In this document: piece after piece, positions 41,657 through 54,535 of the stretch
Numbering within the stretch: position 1 is the first letter of the stretch
How the letters are laid out: every line of letters starts with the position of its first letter
NCBI GenBank assembly: GCA_028641055.1
Contig: CM054060.1
Coordinates: 300,207,835 to 300,271,834, forward strand
From: Alopecurus myosuroides
Lineage: Eukaryota; Streptophyta; Magnoliopsida; Poales; Poaceae
Direction of reading: 5' to 3'
DNA: 64,000 bases
Notes under the pieces: model-generated
The model's input: only the letters and a program-made list of their open reading frames with translations
Databases searched by the model: none
Told to the model about the DNA's origin: nothing
Position numbers and translations under genes: made by a program

Positions 41657-43129
41657 GCCATCTCGTTTCCTCTGTTCCATTCCCCTTCTCACTGTGCAAT
41701 TCACCCGGGCCAAAAGGCCCCAAGAACTCACAGCGAGAGCAAAGAAACCGAGAGCGAAAAATCCTCGCCGGAGAAAACTCACCATCGCCAGCCATATCTC
41801 CCGTACGGCAACCTTCCGCGACACCATGGCCGGAGAAATCCCCCGCGCTTCCATGCCCACCGAGGATGTGCACGCCGTTGTGGATCTCTCCGCCGCACCA
41901 ACTCCCACCACCGCGAGAACTCTACTCATGGTGGCAAGTTTCTCCACCGCCGTTCCCGGCGCCTCCACGGCCACCGGAGAACGTGCAGCAAACCCACCAG
42001 CAAAGGAAAACCTTAACATCCCCGCCAGCTCTTCCATGCTCCCTCCATCTTCTCCTTGCGGCCCCTCATGGCGGAGGGCGAAGGTGAAGAGAACCCCCGC
42101 ACCGGAGAAGAAACAAAAATCGATGGGGTCACCGGAGCCGAGGAGGAGGAAGGAGGAGGGACCGAAGACGGCAATTGGATCCTCTGCTCCATCACTTTGT
42201 CTCTTCTCTGGAGTTTGGAGAAAGACGGATTTGTTCAGGAGTACAAGTGGAGGCTCGAAGAGGAGGACAAGCAACCTAAGCCGGAAGGTGGAGAAAGGGT
42301 TGTGCTAGACTCGCATATTCTCCGAGGTATGGGCTTTCCCCTTTCCGCCTTTTTCATTCAGGTCCTAAACCACTACGCCGTTCAGCCGCACAACCTTTCT
42401 CCCAATTCCATTCTTTATCTTTCTGGCTTTCAAGCCCTGTTCAAAGGGTACCTAGGAATAGAGCCTAGGTTAGAATTCTTTCAGTACTGTTTCTACGCGA
42501 AGCGGAACACTTTTGACGACCTTCCTCCTGTCTGCGGAACGATTACATTCAATCTGCACCGTGGCAGAGAGGAATGGTTTCCAAAGATCAAAATTCGGAA
42601 TCCTTCAAACATTGGACAGGTTCCTTCTTCTATTATCCGGACTTCCCTTTTCCTGGCAAGGACATAGGGATTCTGCCTTTTGTCAACTCCGCCGGCTCTC
42701 CCAGGTATAACTGGGCACTAGATGCTGTCCAGGAACTGCCGCCGGATCTCTGGAGGATTAAGAGGCGGATTTCCAATCTCGTGGTGTCCTCTCCTCCTCT
42801 CGCAGGGATGGACACCATTTTATGCTGGCTGGAAAGGCAGATTCAGCCGCTTTCGCACCGCGACGGCCGGCTTCTCTACTCTTACCAAGGCCCGTAGGAT
42901 ACCATGCGGGTGACCAACTCCGTTATGTCGGACAAGACATTCCGGAAAAGGGTGAACCATTTGGTATCCACCCGCACTCAGTATACGGAGAGCCTGTCCA
43001 TGTACATCGCAAACAACCCTCCTCCCCGGGTAATTTCAACTTTTGTCTTTTTAGAGAGAGTTTCCTTCTTTTGCATATATCAAAATATGTTACATTTTTT
43101 CATGCTTTTGCAGCTCGTGACTTTGTCAG

Positions 43130-43134
43130 AAGAC
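43130..43134 (+). repeat. S2 target duplication, left copy
   Basis: aagac, repeated at 46559-46563. Removing S2 and one copy restores an open exon across the site. Confidence 0.9.
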
Positions 43135-44811
43135 TGATACGTCATAATCGTATCCTTAATTTCTGATGTTCCATGTTGTTTTCATGTTATTTCCCACATG
43201 TTTGCTATACACTTTATGTCATTTTTATCGATTTCCGGGACTAACCTATTAACAAGATGCCACAAAGCCAGTTCCCTGTTTTCTGATGTTTTTAGTTTTA
43301 GAAAAGTTGTTCTGAAAATATTCTCGGAATTGGAAAATTCGAAACCCGGAAGTCTTAGGTTCGACGAAGTCCCGAAGAGACCCAGAGAGGGGCCACAGGG
43401 GGGCCACACCATAGGGCGGCGCACCCCCTGGCCGCGCCTGGGGGTGGTCTAGGCCCCCTAGGTGCCCTCTGCCATCGCTCTTTTGCCTATATAACCCCCC
43501 CGACATATCAACCCTAGAAATATACCACTTCTTCCCGAGAAACATCTGAGGCCGCCGTCATCGTCATCCCGAGATTGGGAGGGTTCTGGAGCTCTCCCCG
43601 GGACCCTGTCGGGAGGGGAATTCATCACCGGAGGGGTCTACACCACCATGCCCTCCTCCGAAGTGATGCATGAGTAGTTTATCCCTGGACTATGGGTCCA
43701 TAGCAGTAGCTAGATGGTTGTCTCCTTCACTTTATGCCTCATGTTTAGGTCTCGTGAGATGCCTCACATGATCGAGATCATATTTACGTAATGCTACATG
43801 TTGTGTTTGCTGGGATCCGATGGATGTTGAATGCTATGTCTTTTGATTATCAATCTATCATGTTATCTTCATGTATATGTTATTTATGATCTTGCATGCA
43901 CTCCGTTATTAGTAGATGCTCTGGCCAAGTAGATGCTAGTAACTCCAAGAGGGAGTATTTATGGTCGATAGTGGGTTCATGTCTCCTTTGCACCTGTGCT
44001 CGAGTGACAGAAATGTGACGGATGGAGGATGTGTTGTTGCCATTAAAGAGAAAACAACAATGCTTTGTCTAAGGATGATTCTATTTCTTACATTACACAC
44101 TTTGCTTAATGTGATTATCTGTTGGTTGCAACTTAATACCCCAAGGTTTGTTCGGATGATATTCGGAGGGTGGATTATTAGTCATAGATGCAGTTGGATG
44201 GTGGTCTATGTATCATGTTGTAAAGCCCGCACGAATCACATAGTAATCTTTATGTTTTGCATATGCAGTACGGTGCAGCCTTCGTTTCTGTCAATTGCCC
44301 AGTTGTAATTTGTTCACCACACATGTTATTTATCTTTCACAGAGAGACACCACTAGTGAAATGTGGACCCTGGTCCATTTTCTCATACTGATAATACACA
44401 CACTGCTTTCACCGTTTTCAGACTACTACTACTGTTTTCATACTGTTCTTATATTGTTTTCCACACTATACATTTAACCTCTTTTCAATAAAACCGGTGA
44501 TATTTACAACCTCACTGCTTCGTTGGGGCAAAGTCATTTGATTGTGTTGTGTAGGTTCCATGTTGCTGCTGAACCGGTAGTGCGTCCTGCCATCTCAGCT
44601 ACATCAACCTTCTGAAGTTACTCCTTCCTCCTACTGGTTGATTCAACTTTGGTTTCTTTTCTAAGGGAAAACTTGCCGCACACTCTTCACAACCTTTCTC
44701 TTGGGGTTTACCAACGTTAGCCATCAACAAGTTTTCTGGTGCCGTTGCCGGGGATTTCAAGGTCTTCAAGAGCAAGCATCCTCCCGTCAACTATACACCA
44801 TCAAGTTTTTT

Positions 44812-44830
44812 TGGCGTCGTTGCCGGGAGG
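44812..44830 (+). other. S2 primer-binding site
   Basis: TGGCGTCGTTGCCGGGAGG, eight bases after the LTR1 end. It is of the TGGCGCCGTTGCCGGGG type used by Sabrina-like elements. A look-alike at 44736 lies inside the LTR. Confidence 0.75.
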
Positions 44831-44887
44831 AAGAGAATTTCTGCAAGGGGAATCTCTCACTTCCAACCTCTTTACTTTGTTTTAGTT

Positions 44888-45684
44888 TTGCTTAGTTTAT
44901 TTTATTTTATCTTGTTTGCTTCTCTTTATCAAAAACACACAAAAAAAATAGTTCTTATTCTAGTTGTTATTTTTGCTTTATCATGCTTGCTATCAATGTT
45001 TGATGTCTTTGAAACTAGATCTTATAGGCAAGGTGGATTCACGGATGAACAAAAATATTATAAGGAACACCGCTTGTCACAAAAAGGGATACACTTATGG
45101 GAGCAAATTAATAAATTGCATGACTATGCTAAAAACTTGTGCGCCATTTATAATGTTACTTATTGCTTTGATAAATATTGTTGTTGTAGGAGGTATAAAC
45201 ACCTCCCTTTTAAATGTGAGTATAATGATGATGTTACCACATCTTCTTATGTTAAAGGAAATTATGACTTTGATGATGTGAAAAAATTGAGGAATTTATT
45301 GCTTGGAAGGGTGCATTCAAAATTGCTTATTTTCTTGAAAATATTGATGATGCACCTTATAAATATGAGATTTATGATATACTTGAATACTGCTTTGATA
45401 ATTACAAGGATTGTAATTACTACATACTTCAATATCTTAATCAATTCTCTCCCCCAAAGGGAGAGACTAATGCCTTGCAGGAACCTATGGAAGAAGAAAC
45501 TGATAAATCTAGAAGCTCATTGGGGGGAAAAGAGGAGGAGAGTGATGATCAAGAGGAGGAAGAATGGAGCTACCCATGTCTACCTCCCAATGATAGTAAC
45601 TATTTAACTCATAGTTGTGATGATCCTATTGATTCTTTTGAAATATCCCTCCTTTCCATCTGTGCTCGAGTGACAGAAACGTGA
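44888..45684 (+). pseudogene. S2 internal ORF remnant, unknown function
   Basis: A 239-codon frame (44888-45607) starts with a hydrophobic stretch that is probably not native. It has a Cys/Tyr-rich part near residues 95-110, and the plausible coding frame shifts near 45335. An overlapping frame to 45684 encodes an acidic tail (KEEESDDQEEEEWSYP). No gag or pol motif was recognised. It runs into the truncated LTR2. Confidence 0.4.
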
Positions 45685-46558
45685 CGGATGGAGGATGTAC
45701 TGTTTCCATTCCTCAAAATCCCAAAGGAACGGAGTTGATGCTCCCACTTCTCCCAAAGGTCGAACACTCTTTTTATTCATTTCCGGCATGAACCGGAAAC
45801 CCTAATCTGGTTAATAATGCTTTGTCTAAGGATGATTCTATTGTTTACATTGCACACTTTGCTTAATGCAATTATCTGTTGCTTGCAACTTAATACCCAA
45901 CGTTTGTTCAGATGATATTCGGAGGGTGGATTATTAGTCATAGATGCAGTTGGATGATGGTCTATGTATCTTGTTGTAATGCCCGCATGAATCACATAGT
46001 AATATTTATGTCTTGCATATGCACTACGGTGCAACTTTCATTTCTGTCAATTGCCCAGCTACAATTTGTTCACCACACATGTTATTTATCTTTCACGGAG
46101 AGACACCACTAGTGAACTGTGGACTCCGGTTCATTTTCTCATACTGATAATACACACACTGCTTCTACTATTTTCACACTGCTGCTACTGTTTTCATATT
46201 GTTCTCATATTGTTTTCCACACCATACATTTAACCTCTTTTCAGCAAAACTGGTGAGATTGACAACCTCATTATTTCGTTGGGGGCAAAGTCATTTGATT
46301 GTGTTGTGTAGGTTCCACGTTGCTGCTGAACCGGTAGTGCGCCCTGCCATCTCAGCTGCATCAACCTTCTGAATTTACTCCTTCCTCCTACTGGTCGATT
46401 CAACCTTGGTTTCTTTTCTGAGGGAAAACTTGCCACTGCACTCTTCACAACTTTTCTCTTGGGATTTACCAACGTCAGCCATCAACAAGTTTTCTGGCAT
46501 CATTGCCGGGGATTTCAAGGTCTTGAGCAAGCAGCCTCCCGTCAACTATACACCATCA
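45656..46558 (+). repeat. S2 LTR2, 5'-truncated
   Basis: Homology to LTR1 begins at ctgtgctcgagtgacagaaa (LTR1 about 43995). About 95 bp of unrelated sequence (about 45715-45810) replaces 14 bp of LTR1. The end matches LTR1 exactly at the terminal CA. Confidence 0.85.
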
Positions 46559-48365
46559 AAGACCAACTTGTGTCTGCTGACAAAGAGGCAATCCTGAAAT
46601 CCAAGTTTGTTGCATCCAAAGAGAGGAAATGCAAGCAGGTTGTTTCCACCTCGGAAGCTATTAACCTTGACGGCGTGCCCGTCTCTACCTCTAGGTATTT
46701 ACCGTGTTTTTGTTTTGCGTACGATAATTTTTCTGGGTTTTTCATTCTCTTCTTTCCTTCCTTTACAGCCTCTCTCCCGTCCCTCTAATGGGGGGAAACT
46801 GAAAAGGCGGAAGGTTGCCGCAGGTCGCGGTCCAAAACCTTCTCCTTCCATCGCCCTAGACATGCCATTGGCGGATGTTTCAAGAGAGCATCCCGCCCAG
46901 CTCAGGAGGAACATATTCCTCCTTCTAGCCAGCCCAATGGGAATAGCCAGCCCAATGCATGCCGGGTGTGCGGGTAAGGGCGGCACAACCAGAGAAAGGA
47001 GAAACATATTTCGTCAATGTGGAGGACCATGTTCCTTCCTTTTACGAGAAGTTCAAGGTAATGGAGGAAGAATGCTTTGACGAAAATGGATATGTACATC
47101 ATTGGGCAAAAAAACAATTCGTCAAAGCCCCCTGATCCATCCTTGGACACAAGGGGGTTTAATTATCCGGAATAACTGCACTTTCTCCCCTCGGCAGGTC
47201 ATCCAGGACGGCATTTTCCATTTGGAGATCTCCTTTTCCGAATATAGCAAGGAGTTCACCGAAATGCTTTCGGGTCTCTAGAAGATGAGCCAGGTATGCC
47301 TCCAGCCCCCAAGTCTTACCGAGTTGTTTTTTTCCTTTTCCTTAGCAAACCGCCGAAAGTATAAACGTGGAATTGCTTGGAAAGCTTTCCATGAAAAATA
47401 AAGATGTGCACTCTCTTCTCCAAATCAGAGAGGAGAAAGAGCAAGAGCTGGCGGAACTTCAGAAGCAATTCGACAAGAATGCTTGTAAGTACAAATTTTC
47501 ATTGTATTCCTTGCGAGTTTTTATACTTTCGCCTTTACCAATTTTCCATCTTTTCAGCCTTGCTGGCTGAAGCTCAACAAATTGCTGCTGATGCCGGTAA
47601 TGCCCATCAACTCCGGAATGAAAACCTGGAACTTCACGAGGAAAATGTGAAGATCCAGAAGGAGGTAGCTGAAAGCCGAAAAGCTTTGGAATCTTCCGAA
47701 GCTTGGCTTAATGCCCAGGGAGAGAAGGATGCATCCACCATCCAAGATTTTGAGTCTTGCCTGCGTGATCGCCTGGAGGAGATTGCGGAGATAGAAAAAC
47801 ATATCCTCGGTATGATTTTTAAGCTTTACCGGGTTTTTCCTTTCAGTTTTTTGAACTTATAGTTCTTCTTCCTGACTTTTCCTAATGTCTTCCTTTCTGC
47901 ATATTTAATAGTGGAAGGCGACACTTCTGCACGGATCGACCGGGTCCGATCGTTTGACATTTTCGTCGATAATATGAAGAAGGTCGGAAGAAAACTTGTC
48001 AGTAAGTGTCTTCTGGACAAGAAAGACGAATATGCCGACATCGCGCAACTCCCGGCGCATTTGCCAAGGTCATCTCCCAGAGGGAAACCTGGATGCAGTC
48101 CGCCACTCGCGATGGGGTGCGCATGGCCCTTGGGCTGATGCTTATGCATTACCCCACTGCAAAAACATGGCGTATTGTGACCGACATTCCCCAAGACTAC
48201 ACATAAGCTCAAAGGACGGAAATATTCGAGTATGTGAAGGGGTTTGCGTCGAAGATTGCTCGAATGGTGTCAACCACCACCTTCTACCCGGAGGAAGAAA
48301 TTCTTTCTACTCCGGAGAATCCGAGTCACAGTGACGATGACGACGAGTACGCGGATGCGGAGTAG

Positions 48366-49139
48366 ATATTGGCCCTGCACTGCTGGAAGGCAAAGGAATG
48401 CATTACTAGCTCTTACAATGTAATATTCATATGTAATGCATTCTGAATGCCTATTTTGTACGAACAAGTTATACTTTTGAAGTGTTAATTATCTTTGCCA
48501 GTTGAAATTGTCTCCCTTTCTTTTAAGTTCTTTGGTTTGTATGCTTTAACTTTTCGTAGTGTTTGAGTGATTCCGAAAGCATAAAATATTCACACCGAGC
48601 AACCGTGTTAAGTAACCAATCAGTCTAAAGTCGGAATCATGAGTCATACTTTGGCATTTTAACTTACTACTCCAGTGACCCAGCAAACAAACAATCAGAT
48701 AATATTTTAAGAAAATAAAGAGCTAAAAGTATGAACTCCAGGCACAGAGGCACAATCTGGTGTTCTGTAGCCTTAGTAGGCCAAAAAAAGCATCCAATTT
48801 TCTTAACTCCGAGCACGTAGGAAAAATTCGGGTTAACATTGAAGCAAATGGAAAGATCATTGGGAAATAGAAAAGACGGAATATGCTTTGATGGTAAAGA
48901 CAAAAAAATAATTTGCATGCTTTTCCGACAAACTTTATTTATGATCTCAATAATTTTTACATAGAATTGGACTAGGTATAGAAAGGACGTAACTGCTGGA
49001 TGCTCTAGAGCCTGTTTGTCTCTCCTAGCTCTCCATCTATGCTTTTTTTCCTCCTGCGATTCAATTTTTTTGGATCATCTTCAGTATCCCGAATATCTAC
49101 AAGGTAATATGACTAATTTTTCACAGCTTTGCTAATGAT
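48366..49139. other. T4 spacer between accessory gene stop and integrase stop
   Basis: AT-rich, with no gene. It corresponds in position to T1 72-1186, but the 74 bp module found there is not recognisable here. Confidence 0.5.
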
Positions 49140-50039
49140 AAAAGGTCCCTCCCAGATTGGGGCTAACTTGTGTTTTCTTTCCTGCACCCGTCTTAGCACT
49201 AAGTCACCTTCTTTGAAAGAACAATTCTTGATTTTCCGGCTATGATATCGCCGTAAACCTTTTTAATAAATGGCGGATCTCTGTAACACAAATTCTCGTT
49301 CATCTTCTAAAAGATCGACGACATCCTGTCGTGCACTTTAGGCATCCATCTCAACGTATGCCTGCACGCTAGGGCTATCATGGATCATGTCCATTGGAAG
49401 CACTACTTCTGCACCATAAACCAGGAAAAAAGGCGTATGCCCCATTGATCTATTCGGAGTTGTGTGTATGCTCCAAAGCACGGAAGTCAATTCTTCTCCC
49501 TATGATCCAATTGCTCTGTGAAGAGGAGATTTGAGTCTTGGTAGTATGCCTTGCAGGATTGAACTATTCATATGTCCAACCTGGCCATTGGATTGTGAGT
49601 GTGCCAGTGATGCTAGATCAAGGCGGATTCCCGTTTGCCGGAAATATTTTGCCAGCTTTCCAATCCCAAAGTTTGTCCCGTTATGCGTGATTATGCTATA
49701 TGGAACGTTGTATCTCATGACCATGTCTACGATAAAATTTCTGGCAGTCACACCATCAAGCTTTTTGATGGGTTTAGCTTCCACCCACTTGGTATACTTA
49801 TCCATTGCAACGTGTAGATATGTAATTCCGACTCTTGCAATTTTGAATGGCCCCGTCATATCTAGCCCCCAGACCGCAAATGGTCATGTTATGGGAATAG
49901 TTTTGAGTGCTTGAGCCGGCATACTGGACTGCTTGGCGTAATACTGGCATCCGACACATGTATTAACTATGTGCTCTGCATCTATCTTGGCTGTAAGCTA
50001 GGAAACCCCTGCCCGGAATGCTTTTTTAACTATGATTTT
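49140..50039 (-). pseudogene. T4 integrase, catalytic residues lost
   Basis: The core frame is 49859-49500. The second catalytic Asp of ITDNGTN is His here (ITHNGTN), and the NGQVERAN motif reads NGQVGHMN, losing the Glu. The C-terminal part (to about 49140, with a GPFIIS-type motif) is in other frames. Inactive by both frame and active site. Confidence 0.8.
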
Positions 50040-50942
50040 TTATTGAGCATGATGTACGCAATCTCCCGCATGCATTTCTTGCAGGATTTGCTGTCCTTCT
50101 TCCGGCGAAACACAATGCTGGAAAATTCTGGTTGTACTGTGTTTATACATGTAAACATTAATTACCGTGTATCCTTTGCATCGGCTTTTTATATGCCTTT
50201 GCAAGACTTCGTCTGCTCCATCCGGGAATTTCTGATTGACTAAGAAATTCGGGTATGGTACCGTCCAATCCGGGATCACGAGCAGAACCTCTATTGACTC
50301 GGATACTAAGGGATAATCTACATCTCCGCCTTTCATTGATGGTTTGTACAAATGCTTGACAAAAACACAAGGTGGCAACGTTTTCACCCTTTCCGAGCCC
50401 ATCCGGGCTAAAGCATCCGCTTTCCAGTTTTCTTCCCGTTTGACATGATTTATCTCAAATCCTAGGAAGAAAATGGCGAATTCGTCAACAGTTTTCTGAT
50501 ATTCCGTCATTATGGGGCTTTTTGCATCCCATGTCTAGTTAAGCTGGTGTTGTACTAAATCCGAGTTTTCATAGCATAATGTGCGTTTGACACTTATTTC
50601 CTTTGCAATATGGAAGCCATAAAGCAGTGCTTCGTATTCTGCCACATTATTACTGGCATTGAAGTGAATTTTCAGCACGTACTCCATTTTGTCGCCTTTT
50701 AAAGGTTTTAACACCACACCTGCACCGACACCTTCTTTCATTTTGGATCCGTCAAAATGCATGATCCAATATTCCGACTCTGACATGGGCGTGTTTTCCA
50801 TGGCTTCTGTCCAATCAGCTATAAAATCTGCCAACACCTGGGATTTGATTGCCGCCTGGGTTGGTACTTAATGTCAAACGCAACAAACTCAATGCCCCAT
50901 TTGACGACTCTGCCTATTGCATCCGCATTTTTTATAATATCC
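50040..50942 (-). pseudogene. T4 second RNase H and integrase zinc region
   Basis: 50837-50535 carries WIMHFDGSK and NNVAEYEALLYGF of the archaeal-like RNase H. 50510-50040 carries its end (WKADALARMG) and the start of integrase (EMHAGDCVHHA). The two parts are in different frames. The sequence stops at 50942, where T5 begins. The 5 bp before T5, tatcc, should recur beyond T5. Confidence 0.75.
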
Positions 50943-53900
50943 TGTAACATCCCAAATTTTGTAACATTAGGGTGTGTGGTGTTGAGTTCATGTCATACAT
51001 GCATGAAACAAAACTTTAATCACGTTTGAAACAATTTAAGTTGTGAATTTAACCGGTTTGAGAAAATCCCACAAAAAGCACTCATTTTGGTTTCCAAAAT
51101 TTTGTTCTGAAAAGTATTTCAATTTCACCAAGCAATACATGGTGAGTTTGGAAATTTCATAAGCTTTCCAAAATATATTTTTGCCAAATTTTATTCCTTC
51201 AAAAAGGCCTAGAAAACCTTGTTTTCTTGCAGTTTTCTATAGAAAAGGACCTGTGTGTAAATTTTTTAAAACTTTTCAGGGGGTTTTCTTGCAAATGTCC
51301 GTTGTCTTCTTCCTCCCGCAGACAAGCAGCTGGCTGCCGCACTGCTGTTCGTCGCCGACGCCACGTCCTCCTTACCCCTCTGCCTGTGGGGATAACCAAG
51401 AGGGAGACGTCCCCATCTCTCTCTCCCTGCGTCCTCACCCGCGCCTTCCCTCTCTTCCTCCCTGTAACTCCCAACCGCAACCAAACCCTAGCTCTGTTCG
51501 GCCGCTGCCGATTCCGGCGATTGCCGCTGATGCAGCCCACCTCGAGGCCCGCCGTTGGTCCCAGGAGATCCGTCAACGTCTCCTCTACCTCCTGCTCGAA
51601 CCTCGTTTGCAGGGATGGCCCCCACCGAGTGAATTGGGCCGCCGTTGCCATATCCGGCCGCCGGCCGTCTCGGACGATTCCGGCCTACTCCGGCGCCTCC
51701 GCACCTCACTGACCACTCCAACGGCCTCCTGGTGCCCCGGTGAGCTCCCCCATGCCCTTCCCTTGGCCTCCCGCGTACCCTAGCTCTCTTCCGTCGCTCA
51801 CCCTATCCGGCCGCCGCAGTACCTCGTCGCCGGCCGCTCTCCGGCGACCAGTTAGGGGCGGCGCCGCCACCGTTCGAACCGCCCTCGACTCCTCTATGCA
51901 ACGCACCAAACGGCTTCGGCCAATTCGCAGCCGATCGCCCGATTGGAGTTCGTCTGTGAAGATCCAGGAGTCGTGACGTCATCATCACGTCACGATGATG
52001 TCATAATACAGTTTTTCATTAATTCCAGAAAAATGGTCTATTTTAGAAAATCAATATCTATTGTTTTGTTAATCAGAAAAATGAAATAAAAATATTGTTG
52101 TGTTCAGAAAAATGAGATCTATCCAAAAATTTCATTTCCACATATAGTTGACAAAGTTGAATTTTGGCCTTTATTTTAATGTTGTTTAATTCAATTAAAT
52201 TAGAGAAAATAAGTTTTTAATCAATAAAATTAGAAAATTAAAAGTTATATACCAAATTGCTCAAAATGACTAATACAACCTATTTATGATGTTTTCAACC
52301 CCATTTGAGCAACTAAAATTGGACTCACCTTCAGAATCGCCCGAAACCCCCTTCGGGGTCTATTTCGGGTTAATTTCAGTAAAATGCTTAATTGCCATAT
52401 TAACCCTAGCAACCCAAAGAACATGTTTAGGGCTTCTTTCAGTGCATTAACTTGCTCATGCATACATATTGCGCATTGCATCGATGCCATGTTTGATTGT
52501 TGTTTCTCTTCCGGTGTTTTGCTTCTGATCGGTAGAACGCGACCCCGAAGAGAAGATCGACAACGCCATGACGAATACTTGATCCTAACCGACAAGTCAA
52601 GCACTTATTCCTGAAGACTTTCTCTGGTTTTCTTGAAGCAAGGCAAGCATAACCTCTTATCTGCGCATATATGATTTCGAAAGACTTTTGATTCTCGTAC
52701 AAATGCATTCGATTCCAATTTATCTTGAGTCAATAGATAGAGTTATCCTATTTATTTGCATAACCCAGATATCATGATTCAATGCTCCTAGCAGACATAG
52801 GATTGGTTTGTGTGTATCGCCAGAGCCTCAAATATGCCATGCTTAGTCATACATGTCTGTTGATCTCTGCTCCATCCGGTTGATGAATCAGAGCCGTGAA
52901 TGAATCTAGTATGATAGTAGGTTGTGGAAAGTTAAGATAACTTGGTTAACATGACTTAAAGGTGTGGATGACGAGACCACAGAGGGTCTGTGGTGGTTGT
53001 CTCGTTCATGCCCCTAGGAGCGAGTTCTCGTCTTCGAGCCAAGACTGAGCGTGCATCCACACGGGGCTCAGATTCCCCTCGGTCTCAACTTGCCTAGTTT
53101 GTTCCATGAGTTGCCTAGTTCGGGCTTTCCATTTGGATTTGCGGGGATATCAAAACACTTTCAAAACTAGGATGTGGGGATGTATCGGCGCTCTGCGGGT
53201 AGGTAACCGTCGAGCATCGCGCACAACGATAGAGACCCGGCAGGAGATGGCCACTCCCTATTGGCGGTCCATCTCTACTCGGAGCGACTCATGGAATAGG
53301 CAAAGCAAGGGAAAGATCGTGGTCAACCTCCCTCTGCCGGCACTTCCCGGACTAGTGCTACCACCGGTGGCATCAAGAGTTGGTTGGTACGTGTGGTTAA
53401 AGTTGTACACCCCTGCAGGGTTAAATCTTTTCGAAAAGCCGTGTCCGCGGTTAAGGACGACTTGGTGACGGATTCTGTGATCATAGACAACTTAAACGGA
53501 ATGATTAAAACTTGCTGATAACGAATGAAGGATGCCTCCTCGGAGATGCCGAGAGGGGTTACCTTGTAGCATGAGGTACCGGAACAACTGGAGGAGGTGA
53601 TCTTTGAAGCACGAGGTGCTGATATGATATTGGTGGATTAAAAAGATAATGATTTCAGTAGTTGAGTAGCTTTTCTCACCTGTTTTCAAAATACTCCAGG
53701 AGACGTGCTATTCCTTCCTCAACTTGGAAAACAAAGATGGCTTTACGCAAAACAACCTTCATAACTCTTTCTAAAAGAAGCAGATATATAATAGGTTAAC
53801 TAAGTCTTGTTGAGTACCTCCCGTACTCATGTTTGCTTCAACTTGGTTCAGGTGGAGTTCCTCAGTTCGGTGGTGTTTCGACGTGGACATCGACGAGTAG

Positions 53901-54530
53901 TTCGGGGTTCCCAGGTAGCAGCCTGGAATCTATGGGCTGGGACGTCGCCTTATGTTGCGGCCTCTTAGGCCTTTTTGGTTCTTGTTGATTAGCAACATAA
54001 TTTGCCTTCCGTTGTCTGATGAAATGTTGGGTCGTGTGACCTCTGTTTGTAAGCTATACTCTAGTAACACCTGTTTAATAAAGCTTCATGTTTAGAGTAC
54101 TGCTTTGATCGGTTGTTGGTTTCGAGCTCATTGTTATACAGTTTTGGCTATGCCTGCATAGTTGTCACAGTCGAGGGGTTGTGGAGCCGATGATCCATGT
54201 CCGAGCCCGCCTGTCGATGTGATCGGCCTGGGGCGAGGTAACCCCAGTAACCCTCGATTGTTGTTGCACTTTCTGGACACATAGCAGCTCTGTATAACTT
54301 TGGTCCCGTTCCTTCAGTTTCATCCGACTCGTGGACGCTTGGGTATGCATAGTTGGTTATGACTAGCATGGATACAAGGAGTAGTAGATCGGGGTTCCGG
54401 ACTACGTGCCGATGAATCCGGTCTTCCTGCCGTTGTTTGTTGCAGCCGGGGCTGGTAACCCTGAAGCCCTTGTGAGTCCATGGCTAGGAGCACATAACAG
54501 TATGTATACCTCTGGGTCCGGGGTCTGACA
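50943..54530 (+). repeat. T5 LTR1 (3588 bp)
   Basis: Starts TGTAACATCCCAAATTTTG and ends GGGGTCTGACA. A GC-rich leader-like segment (51300-51740) has a 200-codon frame (51181-51783) and a splice donor (CCCCG|gtgagc at 51739/51740). The dyad CTTTTCGAAAAG is at 53427-53438. Confidence 0.95.
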
Positions 54531-54535
54531 AAAGT

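Larger units (their letters stand above)
43135..46558 (+). mobile_element. S2: Sabrina-like non-autonomous gypsy element, internally deleted
   Basis: LTR1 is 43135-44803 (TGATACGTCATAATCG to CTATACACCATCA), the interior 44804 to about 45655, and a 5'-truncated LTR2 about 45656-46558 ending in the same CACCATCA. The 5 bp duplication is intact, so the missing interior and LTR2 start were lost after insertion or during the element's last replication. Confidence 0.9.
41826..48365 (+). pseudogene. T4 antisense accessory gene (gypsy-type transposon domain), broken
   Basis: Starts ATG 41826 and ends TAG 48363-48365. The PF04195-like region is clear: LDSHILRGMGFPLSAFF, LSPNSILYLSGFQ and GYLGIEPRLEFF. 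Coiled-coil exons follow (47346-47484, 47558-47809) and a C-terminal domain with GVRMALGLMLMHYPTA. At least five GT-AG introns are visible, for example 43030-43113 and 46695-46768. Lesions: a frame change near 42050, another near 42575, an in-frame TAG at 42895-42897, and the S2 insertion at 43134. The domain order parallels the T2 gene, but sequences are well diverged. It faces the T4 integrase tail-to-tail. Function is unknown. Confidence 0.75.
40741..50942 (-). mobile_element. T4: Tat-type gypsy element, decayed, right part outside window
   Basis: Minus orientation. The 3' LTR is 40741-41273, the antisense accessory gene (plus strand) 41826-48365, and integrase and second RNase H remnants 49140-50942. 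S2 (43135-46558) and T5 (from 50943) are inserted in it. RT, protease, gag and 5' LTR should lie right of base 64,000. It is a different family from T1/T2. Confidence 0.75.

Noticed and set aside
44736..44753. S2 primer-binding site at tggtgccgttgccgggga
   Set aside because: LTR2 contains the same sequence and continues to CACCATCA before the aagac duplication, so this site is inside the LTR. The true site is 44812-44830.
51181..51783. 200-codon ORF in T5 LTR1, repeated at 58530-59132
   Set aside because: The frame is kept between LTRs only because the LTRs are almost identical. Overlapping frames on both strands are equally open, as expected for GC-rich sequence.
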